Assembly (NCBI GenBank): GCA_946482635.1
Contig: CAMLSG010000002.1
Location: forward strand, 8,918 to 72,917
DNA length: 64,000 bases
Source: an uncultured Duganella sp.
GTDB taxonomy: Bacteria; Pseudomonadota; Gammaproteobacteria; Burkholderiales; Burkholderiaceae
Direction: 5' to 3'
Both the position numbers and the translations under genes were made by a program. This document shows positions 44,737 through 53,974 of the stretch, piece by piece. The notes under the pieces are model-generated. The model ran no database searches and was not told the DNA's origin. It saw nothing but the letters and a program-made list of their open reading frames with translations. Positions within the stretch are counted from its first letter, which is position 1; each line of letters begins with the position of its first letter.

Positions 44737-45903
44737 TCAGCGACGTGAAGGAATGGTGAAGGTGCGGACCGCCACGCCTTTGTCGCTGGTCACCTTGACT
44801 GTCAGCATTCGCCCGGTGGCATCGATGCGCGCCAGTTGGTCCTGGCCCAGAATCAGGCGATGGTAAGCGTGCGCCTTGTCGGGCGGCTGGTAGGAAAAGG
44901 CGTGGTCATGCCCGGCGATCACCAGGTCAATGCCGGCCTCGTTGGCCAGCGCAGTCCAGGCGGCGCCGCTATCGGGCAACCAGCCCCAATCGCCCTGGTG
45001 CATCGCCACCACGCGGAACGGCGCACTGGCGAAGTGCTTGTCGCCGCCGGCCTGCCCGCGCAGCCAGGCCAGTTCGTCTTCGCGGTAAGGCGCGGTGCGG
45101 TTCAACTGGGCATAAACATTGGTGTCGTCCGGCTTGTCCTCGGCGGTGTCGAGTACCAGCAAGTGCACAGGGCCCAAGGCGCGCGCGTAATAGTATTTGC
45201 CTTCCGGCGTGGGCACGTAGCCGGCCAGTTGGCGCGCGAAGGACCCGCGCAGCTCGTGGTTGCCGCGTGCGAAAAGCAGGGGCTTGCCAGGTCCCAGCGC
45301 TGCAACCGTTGGCCGCAGCCATTTGGCCCACAACTGTTCTTCCGAATCGAGCCAATGGAAAGCATCGCCCAGGTGCAGCAGCGCGTCGGTATTGGTCCAG
45401 TCGACCATTTCCATCAGGCGGCCGATGCGTGCAGTGTCCTCGTGGGTATCGGTGACCACGCTGAACGAAATTTTGTCCTGCCGCGGGTTGAAGGTGGCGA
45501 AAGCAGCCGCCGGGCTGCTGGTGCTCAAGCCCTTGTCCGGCCAGTAGGGTTTCAGTTTCACGACGCGGGTGGAAATGGCCTCGTAAGAATAGCGCTTGCC
45601 GGGGGCCAGGCCGGTGATCGTCACCACATGCCGCTGGCCGACCGGCACCAGGCCGTCAACCTGGGGCTCGATTTCGCGCACTCCATCGCCGTCGCTCAGG
45701 CGCACCTTGGCGTGGCTCGGCGCATCGGTCATCCACACCACCGACACCGAGGTGTCGGACAGTGCGGACAGGTACGGGCCCTCGGTAATGACCGGCCTGG
45801 TGTCGAACACCTTGTAAGGCTCGGACTGGGCACTGGCTGTCGCATGGGCAGCCAGTGCCGCAGCGCCGAGGCAAATTGCACCGAATGCCTTAATAGCGGT
45901 CAT
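44737..45903 (-). CDS. exported calcineurin-like metallophosphoesterase (purple acid phosphatase-like)
   Basis: 388 residues. Signal peptide (MTAIKAFGAICLGAAALAAHATASA), an N-terminal fibronectin-III-like domain (about 38-110) as in purple acid phosphatases, then the di-metal core: VVTDTHED, HLGDAFHW, RGNHELRG, MHQGDW and IAGHDHAF. All ligand positions are present. Substrate unknown; removal of phosphate from a glycan is one possibility given the neighbours. The ATG at 45903 overlaps the GH109 stop by 14 bp. Confidence 0.87.
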   Translation of the reverse strand: MTAIKAFGAICLGAAALAAHATASAQSEPYKVFDTRPVITEGPYLSALSDTSVSVVWMTDAPSHAKVRLSDGDGVREIEPQVDGLVPVGQRHVVTITGLAPGKRYSYEAISTRVVKLKPYWPDKGLSTSSPAAAFATFNPRQDKISFSVVTDTHEDTARIGRLMEMVDWTNTDALLHLGDAFHWLDSEEQLWAKWLRPTVAALGPGKPLLFARGNHELRGSFARQLAGYVPTPEGKYYYARALGPVHLLVLDTAEDKPDDTNVYAQLNRTAPYREDELAWLRGQAGGDKHFASAPFRVVAMHQGDWGWLPDSGAAWTALANEAGIDLVIAGHDHAFSYQPPDKAHAYHRLILGQDQLARIDATGRMLTVKVTSDKGVAVRTFTIPSRR

Positions 45904-47254
45904 CAATGGCGAAGATCGGCTTGCGCTTGCTCCACTGGCCGCGCGTGAAGTCAGGGAAGTCCAGCGTCTGGAAGTTCTGCGCGATCGATTGCTCGGACAG
46001 CGGCGTGATGGCGCTCCAAGTCACCGCGTCGTAGATATCGATCGGCATCGGCGCACGCGCCTTCAGCGCTTCCACGAAAGCGTGGATCACGAAGTAATCC
46101 ATGCCGCCGTGGCCCGCACCCGCCGCTTCGCTGGCGTACTTGCGCCACAGCGGATGGTCGTACTGGTCCTGGTAAGACTGGAAGTCGTCCCACTGGTGGG
46201 GCTTGCTCTTGCCTTCGATATGGATGGAATGATTTACGTCCATCCACAAGCCATTGGTGCCCTGCACGCGGAAGCCCAACGAGTAAGGGCGCGGCAGCGA
46301 GGTGTCGTGCTGCAGGATAATGGTCTCGCCGTTTTCGCAGGACAGCGTGGTGGTCACCACGTCGCCCAGGCTGAACTTCACTTTGCCGCTAGGATGCTCG
46401 GCGCCACCCTGCTTGACGATGTAGTCGTGCAGGCCGCGCGCCTTGGTGGAGAAGGTATTGATGCGGGTGAAGCGGTTGCCGCGGTTGATGTTGGTGTACA
46501 TCGCGCACGGGCCGATGCCATGGCTCGGATAAAGTTCGCCATTGCGCTGCACCGAGTGCTCGGTGCGCCACTTCGCTTCCGACCAGCCCTTGGCGCCGAA
46601 CTCGATGCCGCTGCCGTACGGCTTGGCCGGATCGCCGTTGTTGAACTTCACGGCGCGCAGGTCGTGCTGGTAGCCGCCCTGCAGGTGCACCAGTTCGCCG
46701 AACAGGCCGGAGCGCACCATCTGCAGCACCGCCATCACGTCGCGGCGATAGCACACGTTCTCCAGCAGCATGTACGGCGTGCCGGTCTTGAGCTGGGTGT
46801 CCAGCACGTCCCAGTGATCCTTCAGCGTGATGCCGGCCACCACTTCGCAGCCGACAGGCACTTTGGCCTGCATGGCGTCGATCGCCATTTGCGCATGCCA
46901 TTCCCAGGGAGTGGCGATGATCACGCCATCGAGCTGTTTCGCGTCCAGCATGCGGCGGTAGGCGTGCTTGTCGCCATCTTCGCCGAAGGTACGCGGCTTC
47001 GGCTTGCCTGCCTTGTCGAATTGCGCCAGGGCTTTGCCCAGCATGATCGGTTCGATATCGCACAGCGCTGCCACTTCCACGTCGTCGCGGCGCACCAGCT
47101 CGCGCAGCAGCACCTGGCCGCGCATGCCAGTGCCGATCATGCCGAGCCGGAGTTTCTCGCGGCCGCCTGCCGCAAAGGCGGAAGGCAGCAGCAGGCTGCC
47201 CGCCAGCGCGGCGCCGGCGGTGAGGAAGTGTCGTCGATTGAATTGCTTGTCCAT
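45890..47254 (-). CDS. GH109-type alpha-N-acetylgalactosaminidase (NAD-dependent, Tat-exported)
   Basis: 454 residues. The N-terminus is a Tat signal (NRRHFLTAGAALAGSLLLPS). A Rossmann fold (LGMIGTGMRGQVLL) of the Gfo/Idh/MocA family follows. GH109 hydrolases keep NAD bound and use a redox-assisted mechanism to cleave terminal alpha-GalNAc. Conserved landmarks include ATPWEWHAQMAIDAM, NVCYRRDVMAV and YPSHGIGPCAMY. A true dehydrogenase is the alternative, but the surrounding GalNAc genes and Tat signal support GH109. It lies 31 bp after the TonB-receptor gene. Confidence 0.85.
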   Translation of the reverse strand: MDKQFNRRHFLTAGAALAGSLLLPSAFAAGGREKLRLGMIGTGMRGQVLLRELVRRDDVEVAALCDIEPIMLGKALAQFDKAGKPKPRTFGEDGDKHAYRRMLDAKQLDGVIIATPWEWHAQMAIDAMQAKVPVGCEVVAGITLKDHWDVLDTQLKTGTPYMLLENVCYRRDVMAVLQMVRSGLFGELVHLQGGYQHDLRAVKFNNGDPAKPYGSGIEFGAKGWSEAKWRTEHSVQRNGELYPSHGIGPCAMYTNINRGNRFTRINTFSTKARGLHDYIVKQGGAEHPSGKVKFSLGDVVTTTLSCENGETIILQHDTSLPRPYSLGFRVQGTNGLWMDVNHSIHIEGKSKPHQWDDFQSYQDQYDHPLWRKYASEAAGAGHGGMDYFVIHAFVEALKARAPMPIDIYDAVTWSAITPLSEQSIAQNFQTLDFPDFTRGQWSKRKPIFAIDDRY

Positions 47255-47285
47255 CTAGTCTTTGCCTCTTTGGTTGGATCGCAGG

Positions 47286-50264
47286 TTACCAGAATTTGTA
47301 GTTGGCCGAGAGCGAGAAGACGCGCCCGAACAGGTTTTGCTGGTGGTTGTAGCCCTCCCAGCCGTTCGGGTCGTAGTACGGCTTCTTGTTGGTCACGTTC
47401 TTGATGTTCAGGCCCAGGTCCAGGTTCTTGACCGGCTTCCAGTTGAAGCCCAGGTTGACCGTGTAGTACGAAGGCTGGCCGCCGCACAGGTTGTCCGGCA
47501 GCGCCACGCCGCCGGCGGTGCAGTTTTCAGGTGCGTTGTCGGTGTCGTACGCACCGTATGCCCACTTGGCCTTGCCGGTATAGTTCACGAACAGGCTGGT
47601 GACCAGGTTCTGGTAGGTCCAGTCGGCGTTGAAGGTGGCGCGCAGGCGCGGCGAATCGTAGTAGCCGACGTAGTTGCCCGAGAAGCCGCCGCCGTCTTCG
47701 TAGTTGTAGGTCTCGCGCTTGCGGATGGTGAACGCGGCGCCGGTACCCAGCTTGCCGTACTCGCCCAGCGAGAAGCGGGCACGCGCATCGATGTCGAAGC
47801 CGTCCAGCAAGGTACGGCCGCGGTTCGAGTACGAGTTGATCAGGCCACCCAGGTTGCCCACCGAGTACTTCGGCAGCGGGCCGCTGCAGGCTGTGGCATT
47901 GGCAGGATTGGCGCACATGGTGGCCACGGCTGCCATATTGGCGCGGTCGGCATCGGACAGGTCATTGCGGATTGCCTTGTCGGTGCCGGCCAGGCTTGGG
48001 CCGTACTGGTCGACCAGCGCGGTGAACAGCTGGTTGAAGTCCTGGCGCACGATCTCGTTGCGGCGATAGACGAACCAGTAGTCCAGCGAGATGCTGACGT
48101 CCTTGGCTGGCTGCAGCACCAGCCCAAGGGTCGAGATCTTGGCTTTTTCCGGCGTCAGGTTCGGGTTCGGCGGGGTCAGGCCGCCCACCGTGGTCGAGCA
48201 GTTGGAATTGAACAGGGTCTTGCCCAGGTCGCGGTCGGTCGCGGTGACAGACATCAGCAGCAGGCTGGCGATGGCATTGGTTTCGTCGCAGCGCACGGTG
48301 TCGCGAATGCCGCCTACCTGCGCAAACACGCCGCCGCTGCCCGATTCGGCCAGGTTCGGTGCCCGGAAGCCTTCCGAGTAGGTACCGCGCAGCATGATCT
48401 CAGGACGCGCGCGCCATTGCACGCCGACCTTCGGCGCCAGGTTGGCGGAGAAGTGCGGGTATTTGTCCAGGCGGGCCGCGGCGTTGACTTCCAGCGTATC
48501 GGTGATCGGCACCACCACTTCGCCGAACAGCGCGCTGACGGTACGCTTGCCGTCGAACCAGGACCCGCCCTGCTGCGTGATCAGGCCATTGGCGGCATCC
48601 GGATTGCCCGGGGTGTCGAAGCTTTCGCGCATCAGGTTGGTGCCGAAGGCGGCGCGCACCTCACGCTCGCCCAGCTTGAACAGCGTGCCCTCCACCTTGG
48701 CGTCGAAGGTGATCAGCTTGGTCCAGGACTGGATGTCGAAAGTCGGGAAAGCTTCGCGGATCAAGGCCGCATTCGATTCGCTGATTTCGCCGAACTTGAA
48801 AGCAGGATTGTCGGCAATGTAGACGCGGCCGGTGACCGGGTCTTTGGAGGTCGGGCCGAAGGCCTTCTCGAAGCCCTTGGTGTTGATGTTCGTGGTCTGG
48901 TACAAGGTCGAGTGGCTGCCTGCCACCGCAAGCGCGGTCTCGAAGTCCCAGCTACCGGTCAGGTGTCCGCGCAGGCCGGTCAGCACCCGGTAGTTGTCAT
49001 CCAGGTTCTTCTGGCCGAAGTGGCCGACCGCGTCCTGCAGGATGTAGTTCAGGCCTGCCGCGCCGCCCATCTTGGCTGCCATGTCGGCGTCCAGCTTGCC
49101 CTGCAGGTAGACGTTGTTCGGGCCCAGGTAAGGGTTGACGAAAGTATTCAGCCTGGTGCCGGTGTTGCGCGAGAACCAGTTGCTGGTGGTGCCGCTATTG
49201 AAGCTGCGCGGGCCGTTCTCGCCGCGCAGCTTGATGTGGGTGAACGCTGCTTCGGCAAAGACTTCCAGGTCCTCGCCGAGCTTCTTGCGGCCGGACAGGA
49301 AACCGGTCGCGCGGTCGGAAGTCGGGCCGGTGTCCAGCGCATACGGCAGGTTGTTCCACACGCAGCGGGTGCCGGATGCTTCGGTGATCATGGTGGAGCA
49401 GCCGCTTACTGCGCGCTGGGTGCGCGCATTGTTCTTGGCCGGATCGAATACGAAGAACGTGCCCGGGTTGGGCTGGCCCGGCTCGCTGCCGGTGCCGATG
49501 CGGAAGTTGGAGATGAAGTTCGGATTGTTGACGTAGAAGTAGTCGGGCCGCTTGTCGTAGGTGTCGGCCAGCGCAATACGGTCGCGCTGGTACACGTTCA
49601 GGGAAGCCATCACGTTGTAGCCGTCGTTGGCAAAGTCGCCCTTGCCGTACACCAGGCTGGCCTGGTGCTCGCCGTAGGCCGACACTTCCTGCGAATGGTC
49701 GGTGCTGACTTTCGCTTCCAGGCCCTGGTAATTTTTCTTGGTGATGACGTTGATCACGCCGGCCACCGCATCGGAGCCGTACACCGCGGAGGCGCCGTCG
49801 GTCAGGATTTCCATGCGCTCGATCGCCGCTGCCGGGATCGAGTCGATGTTGACGAACATGGTCTGGAAGCCGGCCGGCGCGCCGTAGAAGGACAGGCGGC
49901 GGCCGTTCAGCAGCACCAGCGTGCCTTGCGCGCCCAGGCCGCGCAGGTTGGCCTGCGAGGCGCCGTCGGAGCCGGTGAACATGGAACGGAAGTCTTGCTG
50001 CGCAGGGCGCGCGGCCGGCAGGTTGTCCAGCACCTGCATCAGGGTGCGGGCGCCCATGTTTTCGATCTGCTTGGCGTCGATCACCTGCACCGGCGATGCG
50101 GTTTCGGCGTTGATGCGCTTCAGGCTGGAGCCGGTCACTTCGACGCGGTGGATCTTCTCGCCTTTCTCGTCCTTCTTGTCCTCCGCCCCATCGGCCGCCA
50201 GGGCGCCGCCGGCAAATCCAATAGCTGCCAGCGCAGCGATCAATTTCTTCAGTTCCACTTGCAT
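47286..50264 (-). CDS. TonB-dependent outer-membrane receptor of the GalNAc locus
   Basis: 992 residues. Signal peptide (LKKLIAALAAIGFAGGALAA), plug domain (about 40-165; PVQVIDAKQIENMGARTL, LRGLGAQGTLVLLNGRRLSF and YGSDAVAGVINVITK) and a large beta-barrel ending in the aromatic SANYKFW. It imports a substrate across the outer membrane with TonB energy; the neighbours suggest a GalNAc-containing glycan. GGAG directly abuts the ATG at 50264 but is six bases ahead of a GTG at 50258, so translation may start there. It lies between the GH31 and GH109 genes. Confidence 0.92.
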   Translation of the reverse strand: MQVELKKLIAALAAIGFAGGALAADGAEDKKDEKGEKIHRVEVTGSSLKRINAETASPVQVIDAKQIENMGARTLMQVLDNLPAARPAQQDFRSMFTGSDGASQANLRGLGAQGTLVLLNGRRLSFYGAPAGFQTMFVNIDSIPAAAIERMEILTDGASAVYGSDAVAGVINVITKKNYQGLEAKVSTDHSQEVSAYGEHQASLVYGKGDFANDGYNVMASLNVYQRDRIALADTYDKRPDYFYVNNPNFISNFRIGTGSEPGQPNPGTFFVFDPAKNNARTQRAVSGCSTMITEASGTRCVWNNLPYALDTGPTSDRATGFLSGRKKLGEDLEVFAEAAFTHIKLRGENGPRSFNSGTTSNWFSRNTGTRLNTFVNPYLGPNNVYLQGKLDADMAAKMGGAAGLNYILQDAVGHFGQKNLDDNYRVLTGLRGHLTGSWDFETALAVAGSHSTLYQTTNINTKGFEKAFGPTSKDPVTGRVYIADNPAFKFGEISESNAALIREAFPTFDIQSWTKLITFDAKVEGTLFKLGEREVRAAFGTNLMRESFDTPGNPDAANGLITQQGGSWFDGKRTVSALFGEVVVPITDTLEVNAAARLDKYPHFSANLAPKVGVQWRARPEIMLRGTYSEGFRAPNLAESGSGGVFAQVGGIRDTVRCDETNAIASLLLMSVTATDRDLGKTLFNSNCSTTVGGLTPPNPNLTPEKAKISTLGLVLQPAKDVSISLDYWFVYRRNEIVRQDFNQLFTALVDQYGPSLAGTDKAIRNDLSDADRANMAAVATMCANPANATACSGPLPKYSVGNLGGLINSYSNRGRTLLDGFDIDARARFSLGEYGKLGTGAAFTIRKRETYNYEDGGGFSGNYVGYYDSPRLRATFNADWTYQNLVTSLFVNYTGKAKWAYGAYDTDNAPENCTAGGVALPDNLCGGQPSYYTVNLGFNWKPVKNLDLGLNIKNVTNKKPYYDPNGWEGYNHQQNLFGRVFSLSANYKFW

Positions 50265-50338
50265 CTCCTTTTTTTAGTTTGCAAAACGCCCTCCCCGGTC
50301 CGAAGAGGGGTTCGTTCTTAGTGACGAAAAATGTGCGG

Positions 50339-53300
50339 TCAGCGCGTCCGGATCGTGGCGCCCTCTGTGCCTAGCAGTACGGCATTGGCCCAGTTGCCGC
50401 AAACCTGGGCTGGTTGGGCGCCGCGCGCACCCAGGGTCCGCAGGCTGAGTTGCCTCAACCCGCGTACATCGATTTCCGGCTTGACGACAGCCGGCGCAGT
50501 CACCAGGCCGCTGTCGTACAGCAGGCGCTCGCCGCTCCAGACCTGGAACTGCAGGCCGCCGGCGCTACGGCAGCTATCGTCCACGTCCAGGTCGGCGCGC
50601 AGCAGGCTCCAGTTGCCTTCCAGTTGCAGGTCGATGCGGCTGGCCGGGCCGACGCCCAAGCCCTTGCGGAACCATAGGCCGTTCATGCGCATTTCCTTGG
50701 CCTTGCCGGCAGGACGATCGCGTCCGACGCCCTTCGGCAACGGCAGGTCCGACAGGAAGCTTTGCAGCTCGGCGCCCTCTTTCGCGCGATGTTCGAGGAT
50801 GCGGAAGGTGGACAGGGCAATCGGCCCCACTTCGGCCGGCTGCATGGCGTTGATTGCCTTGGCTGGCACTTGTGCGGCAGCCGTGACCATCGGGTCGGTC
50901 GATGCCGCGCCTTCGCCTTCCGGGTTTTGCGTGCTGAGCACGCGGAAGCGCAGCAGGCGGCCAGCGGTGGCCGGGAAGTTGATGGTCTGCGTTTCCTTCT
51001 CCAGCTTCAGGCGGCCGGTGAAGCTTGGCTTGCCCCATTCGCCATTGGTGTCGGCGATGTAGATTTCGTAGTCGCGCACCTGGCCGTGCTTCCAGTGTTC
51101 ATCGTTGCGCGGCGCGATCTCGATGCCGTCGACCAGGCGGCGCTCGGTGAAGCCGATGGTCCATTCGTGGGCGCCGGTGCGGATCGACTGGTTGCGGGTG
51201 GTGCGGAACCAGGTTGCCGGCTTGTCGTCAAAGGCGTTTTCCAGCGGATGGCCAGGTTCTTCGGCGGGACGGTTGACCACCAGCAGCGCGTCGGGCGGCA
51301 GTGCGCGGCCCAGCTCCGGCGCTTGCGGGAAATTGTCGTCTTGCGCGGCCAGTGTTTGCGCGCCCTGCACCTTGATTTGCAGCGGCTGGCGGATATCCTG
51401 TTTGGCTGTCTTCACATACAGCGTGCCGGTGCGGTCTTGCGGGTCGTAGAACCAGCCCTCCGATGCCGCATCGTATGCCGCGCGGTCGGCATGGGCGGGC
51501 AGGCTGCGGCTTGCCGCTGCAACGGTGGCCGGGCGCTGGCGCGTCAGCATGCGCAAGGCATAGCTGCGGCGCGGCTCCTGGCCTGCGTAGCTGCCTTCGA
51601 CCGCAGCGATGTCGACACTCACGGCGCCGCCCGATTCGCGCATGCGCAGCACTTGCTGGCTGAAGGCGCCTTTCTGGTACTGGCGCGTGTTGCCGTCGTC
51701 CTCGTACAGGGTGAACGAGGACTCGCCGTGCGGGTACAGGTCCAGCGTCAGCACGTCCTTGGGCTTTTCGCCGTCATACAGCACTTCGGGGTACATCGGC
51801 AGGATCGCGCCGGCACGCACGAAGACTGGGAGCTTGTCGAGCGTGACCTGCAGGTCGAGATCACGGCCCGCAGCGCCGGCAGTCGCCTGGCGGCCATCCC
51901 AGTATTCGAACCACGTGCCTTGCGGCAGGTGGATGGCCTTGCGCCAGCCCTGCGACACCGCCTGGCTGCGGTACACCGGCGCCACCAGCATGTCGCGGCC
52001 CAGCAGGAACTGGTATTTGTGCGCTTCGGTGAAGGCGGCAGGATCGGTGGCGTAATCCCACATCAGGCCGCGCACCAAAGGCGCGCCGGTCTGCTCCGCC
52101 TCGCGCGCCAGGGTGTACATATATGGCGTCAGGCGCAGCTTGAGTTTCAGGTAGCGGCGATTGATGCTGCGGTAAGGCTCGTCGAACCACCATGGATGCT
52201 TGCGCGCATTGGCCGACCAGCCCGACATACCCATCAGCACCGGCGTGAATGCCTTCCACTGCAGGTCGCGCGTATAAGTCTCAGGGCTGCCGCCAAAGAT
52301 TGCATCGACGTCGCCAGTCGCATACGCCTGGCCGGACAGGCCGGAACCCACCAGCGTCGGCACATGCCAGCGGATATAGTCCCAGCTTGCGCTCTGGTCG
52401 CCGGTCCATGCCACCGCATAGCGCTGCGTGCCGGCCCAGCCCATCACGGTCCAGATGAACGGACGGCTGTCGGAGTTGTCCAGGATGCCGTCGTACGCCG
52501 ACTTGTTGGCGTCCAGCGAGAACTGGTAGCCCTTGCCGGTCCAGGCCACGTCCAGCTTCTGCACGCGGCTGCCGGCGGTGCCGACTTCCCACTTGATCTT
52601 GTCGACGCCGTTCTCGGTCCACAGCCCGGTGCGGAAGCCGTACTTGGCCAGGCCCTGCACGGTCTCCGGCAAGCTGGTGTAGCCGCAGCCGTAACCGTCG
52701 TTGGGCAAGATCCAGCCGCCGGGCATATCGTTCTCGCGGTATTTGCGCGCCACCGCATCGACAACGTCCGGCGTCTTGCCGCTTGGGCCATCGCTCCAGC
52801 CTTTTGGCACGGTGCCCGGCTTCTTCACGTTGTCGCCGTCGTTGTAGCAATCGGCGTCGCCGTATTCCAGCGCCCAGCGCGGCAGCATGCGCGCGCGGCC
52901 GGTCCACTCGGTGTAGCGCGCCAGGACGTCGCGCACATCCTTGCCGACGAAGTAGTAGGCATCGAAGCGCGGCTCGGCATGCTGCAGGGCCACCACGTCT
53001 TGCTGGCGCAGATCGTAGCTGCCGTCGGACCAGGTATTGCGCAGCATGCCCCAGCCGCGCGAGCTCATAAGGAAAGGCGCCGGACTTGGGCGGTCGCCCT
53101 CCTCCCATCCACCCGAATACGACACGTCAAGCTGGCGGCCCTTGAATTCGAAGCGGCCATTCTGCTGCCCGCCGCCGAAGAAGCGTTCCGCCTTGTCGCT
53201 GGACAGGGTCTGCACGCTGGCTTTGTCGCCCAGTTCCAGCGGCTGCACTTCGCGCCACAGCGGCTGCGTTTCGCCGGCGCGGAACAGGCTGAAACGCAAG

Positions 53301-53659
53301 GGGTTGCGGTCGATGCGCAAGGCCAGCTTCGCGGTGCGCAGCACAATATGGTCGGGCTGTTCGCTTACGCTATGCTCAATATGCGCAGCAGGCTTGCCGA
53401 TCACGATGGCGGCCGCCTTGTCGCCGGCGCCGGTCAGCTTGCCCTTGGGGCCGGCCCAGATGCGCAACACGTCGTCCTGCAGCAGGCTGACACGCACGAC
53501 GGCGCCGGATTCGGTCGCCAAGTCCCAGGATAAGCCTTCCGCAACGGCAGCCGGCGCGGCAGCGATGCTGCGCAGTTTTCCGAGCGGGGCTGCGAGGGCG
53601 GCGCCAGTGGCCAGGGCCAGCGCGGCAGCGGCGATTGCAGTGCGGGTGAGTCTCTTCAT
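50339..53659 (-). CDS. multidomain GH31 glycoside hydrolase, possibly alpha-N-acetylgalactosaminidase
   Basis: 1106 residues from ATG 53659 (MKRLTRTAIAAAALALATGA signal peptide). A GH31 N-terminal sandwich and TIM barrel (about 200-600) follow. The likely nucleophile Asp is in QKLDVAWTGKGYQF and the acid/base Asp is in AVAWTGDQSASW. The C-terminal half holds an F5/8-type discoidin-like domain (FDDKPATWFRTT, VRDYEIYIA) and an NPCBM domain (KGLGVGPASRIDLQLEGNW, LDVDDSC). This layout resembles the GH31 branch with alpha-GalNAcase activity, and the locus agrees. Alpha-galactosidase or alpha-glucosidase activity remains possible. Confidence 0.85.
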   Translation of the reverse strand: MKRLTRTAIAAAALALATGAALAAPLGKLRSIAAAPAAVAEGLSWDLATESGAVVRVSLLQDDVLRIWAGPKGKLTGAGDKAAAIVIGKPAAHIEHSVSEQPDHIVLRTAKLALRIDRNPLRFSLFRAGETQPLWREVQPLELGDKASVQTLSSDKAERFFGGGQQNGRFEFKGRQLDVSYSGGWEEGDRPSPAPFLMSSRGWGMLRNTWSDGSYDLRQQDVVALQHAEPRFDAYYFVGKDVRDVLARYTEWTGRARMLPRWALEYGDADCYNDGDNVKKPGTVPKGWSDGPSGKTPDVVDAVARKYRENDMPGGWILPNDGYGCGYTSLPETVQGLAKYGFRTGLWTENGVDKIKWEVGTAGSRVQKLDVAWTGKGYQFSLDANKSAYDGILDNSDSRPFIWTVMGWAGTQRYAVAWTGDQSASWDYIRWHVPTLVGSGLSGQAYATGDVDAIFGGSPETYTRDLQWKAFTPVLMGMSGWSANARKHPWWFDEPYRSINRRYLKLKLRLTPYMYTLAREAEQTGAPLVRGLMWDYATDPAAFTEAHKYQFLLGRDMLVAPVYRSQAVSQGWRKAIHLPQGTWFEYWDGRQATAGAAGRDLDLQVTLDKLPVFVRAGAILPMYPEVLYDGEKPKDVLTLDLYPHGESSFTLYEDDGNTRQYQKGAFSQQVLRMRESGGAVSVDIAAVEGSYAGQEPRRSYALRMLTRQRPATVAAASRSLPAHADRAAYDAASEGWFYDPQDRTGTLYVKTAKQDIRQPLQIKVQGAQTLAAQDDNFPQAPELGRALPPDALLVVNRPAEEPGHPLENAFDDKPATWFRTTRNQSIRTGAHEWTIGFTERRLVDGIEIAPRNDEHWKHGQVRDYEIYIADTNGEWGKPSFTGRLKLEKETQTINFPATAGRLLRFRVLSTQNPEGEGAASTDPMVTAAAQVPAKAINAMQPAEVGPIALSTFRILEHRAKEGAELQSFLSDLPLPKGVGRDRPAGKAKEMRMNGLWFRKGLGVGPASRIDLQLEGNWSLLRADLDVDDSCRSAGGLQFQVWSGERLLYDSGLVTAPAVVKPEIDVRGLRQLSLRTLGARGAQPAQVCGNWANAVLLGTEGATIRTR

Positions 53660-53700
53660 AAGCCTGCCTAAGGTGCAATATTTTTCGTTTTGATAGTCAT

Positions 53701-53729
53701 ACTTTAGGAATAAAAGCAAAAAAGGTCAA
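53701..53729 (-). promoter_or_regulatory. sigma-70 promoter of the GH31-TonB receptor operon
   Basis: On the minus strand TTGACC (53729-53724) is followed after exactly 17 bp by TAAAGT (53706-53701). Transcription would start about 53694, giving a leader of about 35 nt before the GH31 ATG. CTTTC-type tracts lie just upstream, close to the operator elements. Confidence 0.55.
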
Positions 53730-53749
53730 CAAAAAGAAAGAAAACAGCA

Positions 53750-53926
53750 CTTTCGCACCGTTTTTTCCTAAATTATTCTTTCGTTTAACCGATATTGCGG
53801 CGCAATAGCTTTCGATTAGTAGCGTACACGCAACGTGGCATGCCGAAATACCGACACTTCCGGTGCGTTTCCGCCTACCGGACGGGTAGCCATATCTTTC
53901 GTTTATCTTTCGTATTTGACTTTTCG
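53750..53926. promoter_or_regulatory. CTTTCG repeat array, probable AgaR (DeoR-family) operator
   Basis: CTTTCG occurs at 53750, 53778, 53809, 53896 and 53907, with ACTTTTCG at 53919-53926. The last two full copies are 11 bp apart, one helical turn, and sit at the -35 position of a promoter whose -10 is TATACT (53930-53935). DeoR-family AgaR recognises tandem TTTCRTTT-type repeats. The array lies in the 315-bp space between the two divergent GalNAc operons, so both could be repressed from it. The rest of this space (53660-53749 and 53936-53974) holds promoters and leaders, no gene. Confidence 0.6.
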
Positions 53927-53974
53927 AAATATACTATTTATGCTTTCAGCCAACGAACAACTTTTCTTTTTTCG

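Noticed and set aside
47262..50321. 1019-codon open frame on the plus strand
   Set aside because: It is antisense to the TonB-receptor gene, whose protein has clear family motifs. Long antisense frames are expected in high-GC codon-biased DNA, and this one has no recognisable domain.
50762..53533. 923-codon open frame on the plus strand
   Set aside because: Antisense to the GH31 gene, low-complexity Ala/Arg/His-rich product, no domain or ribosome site.
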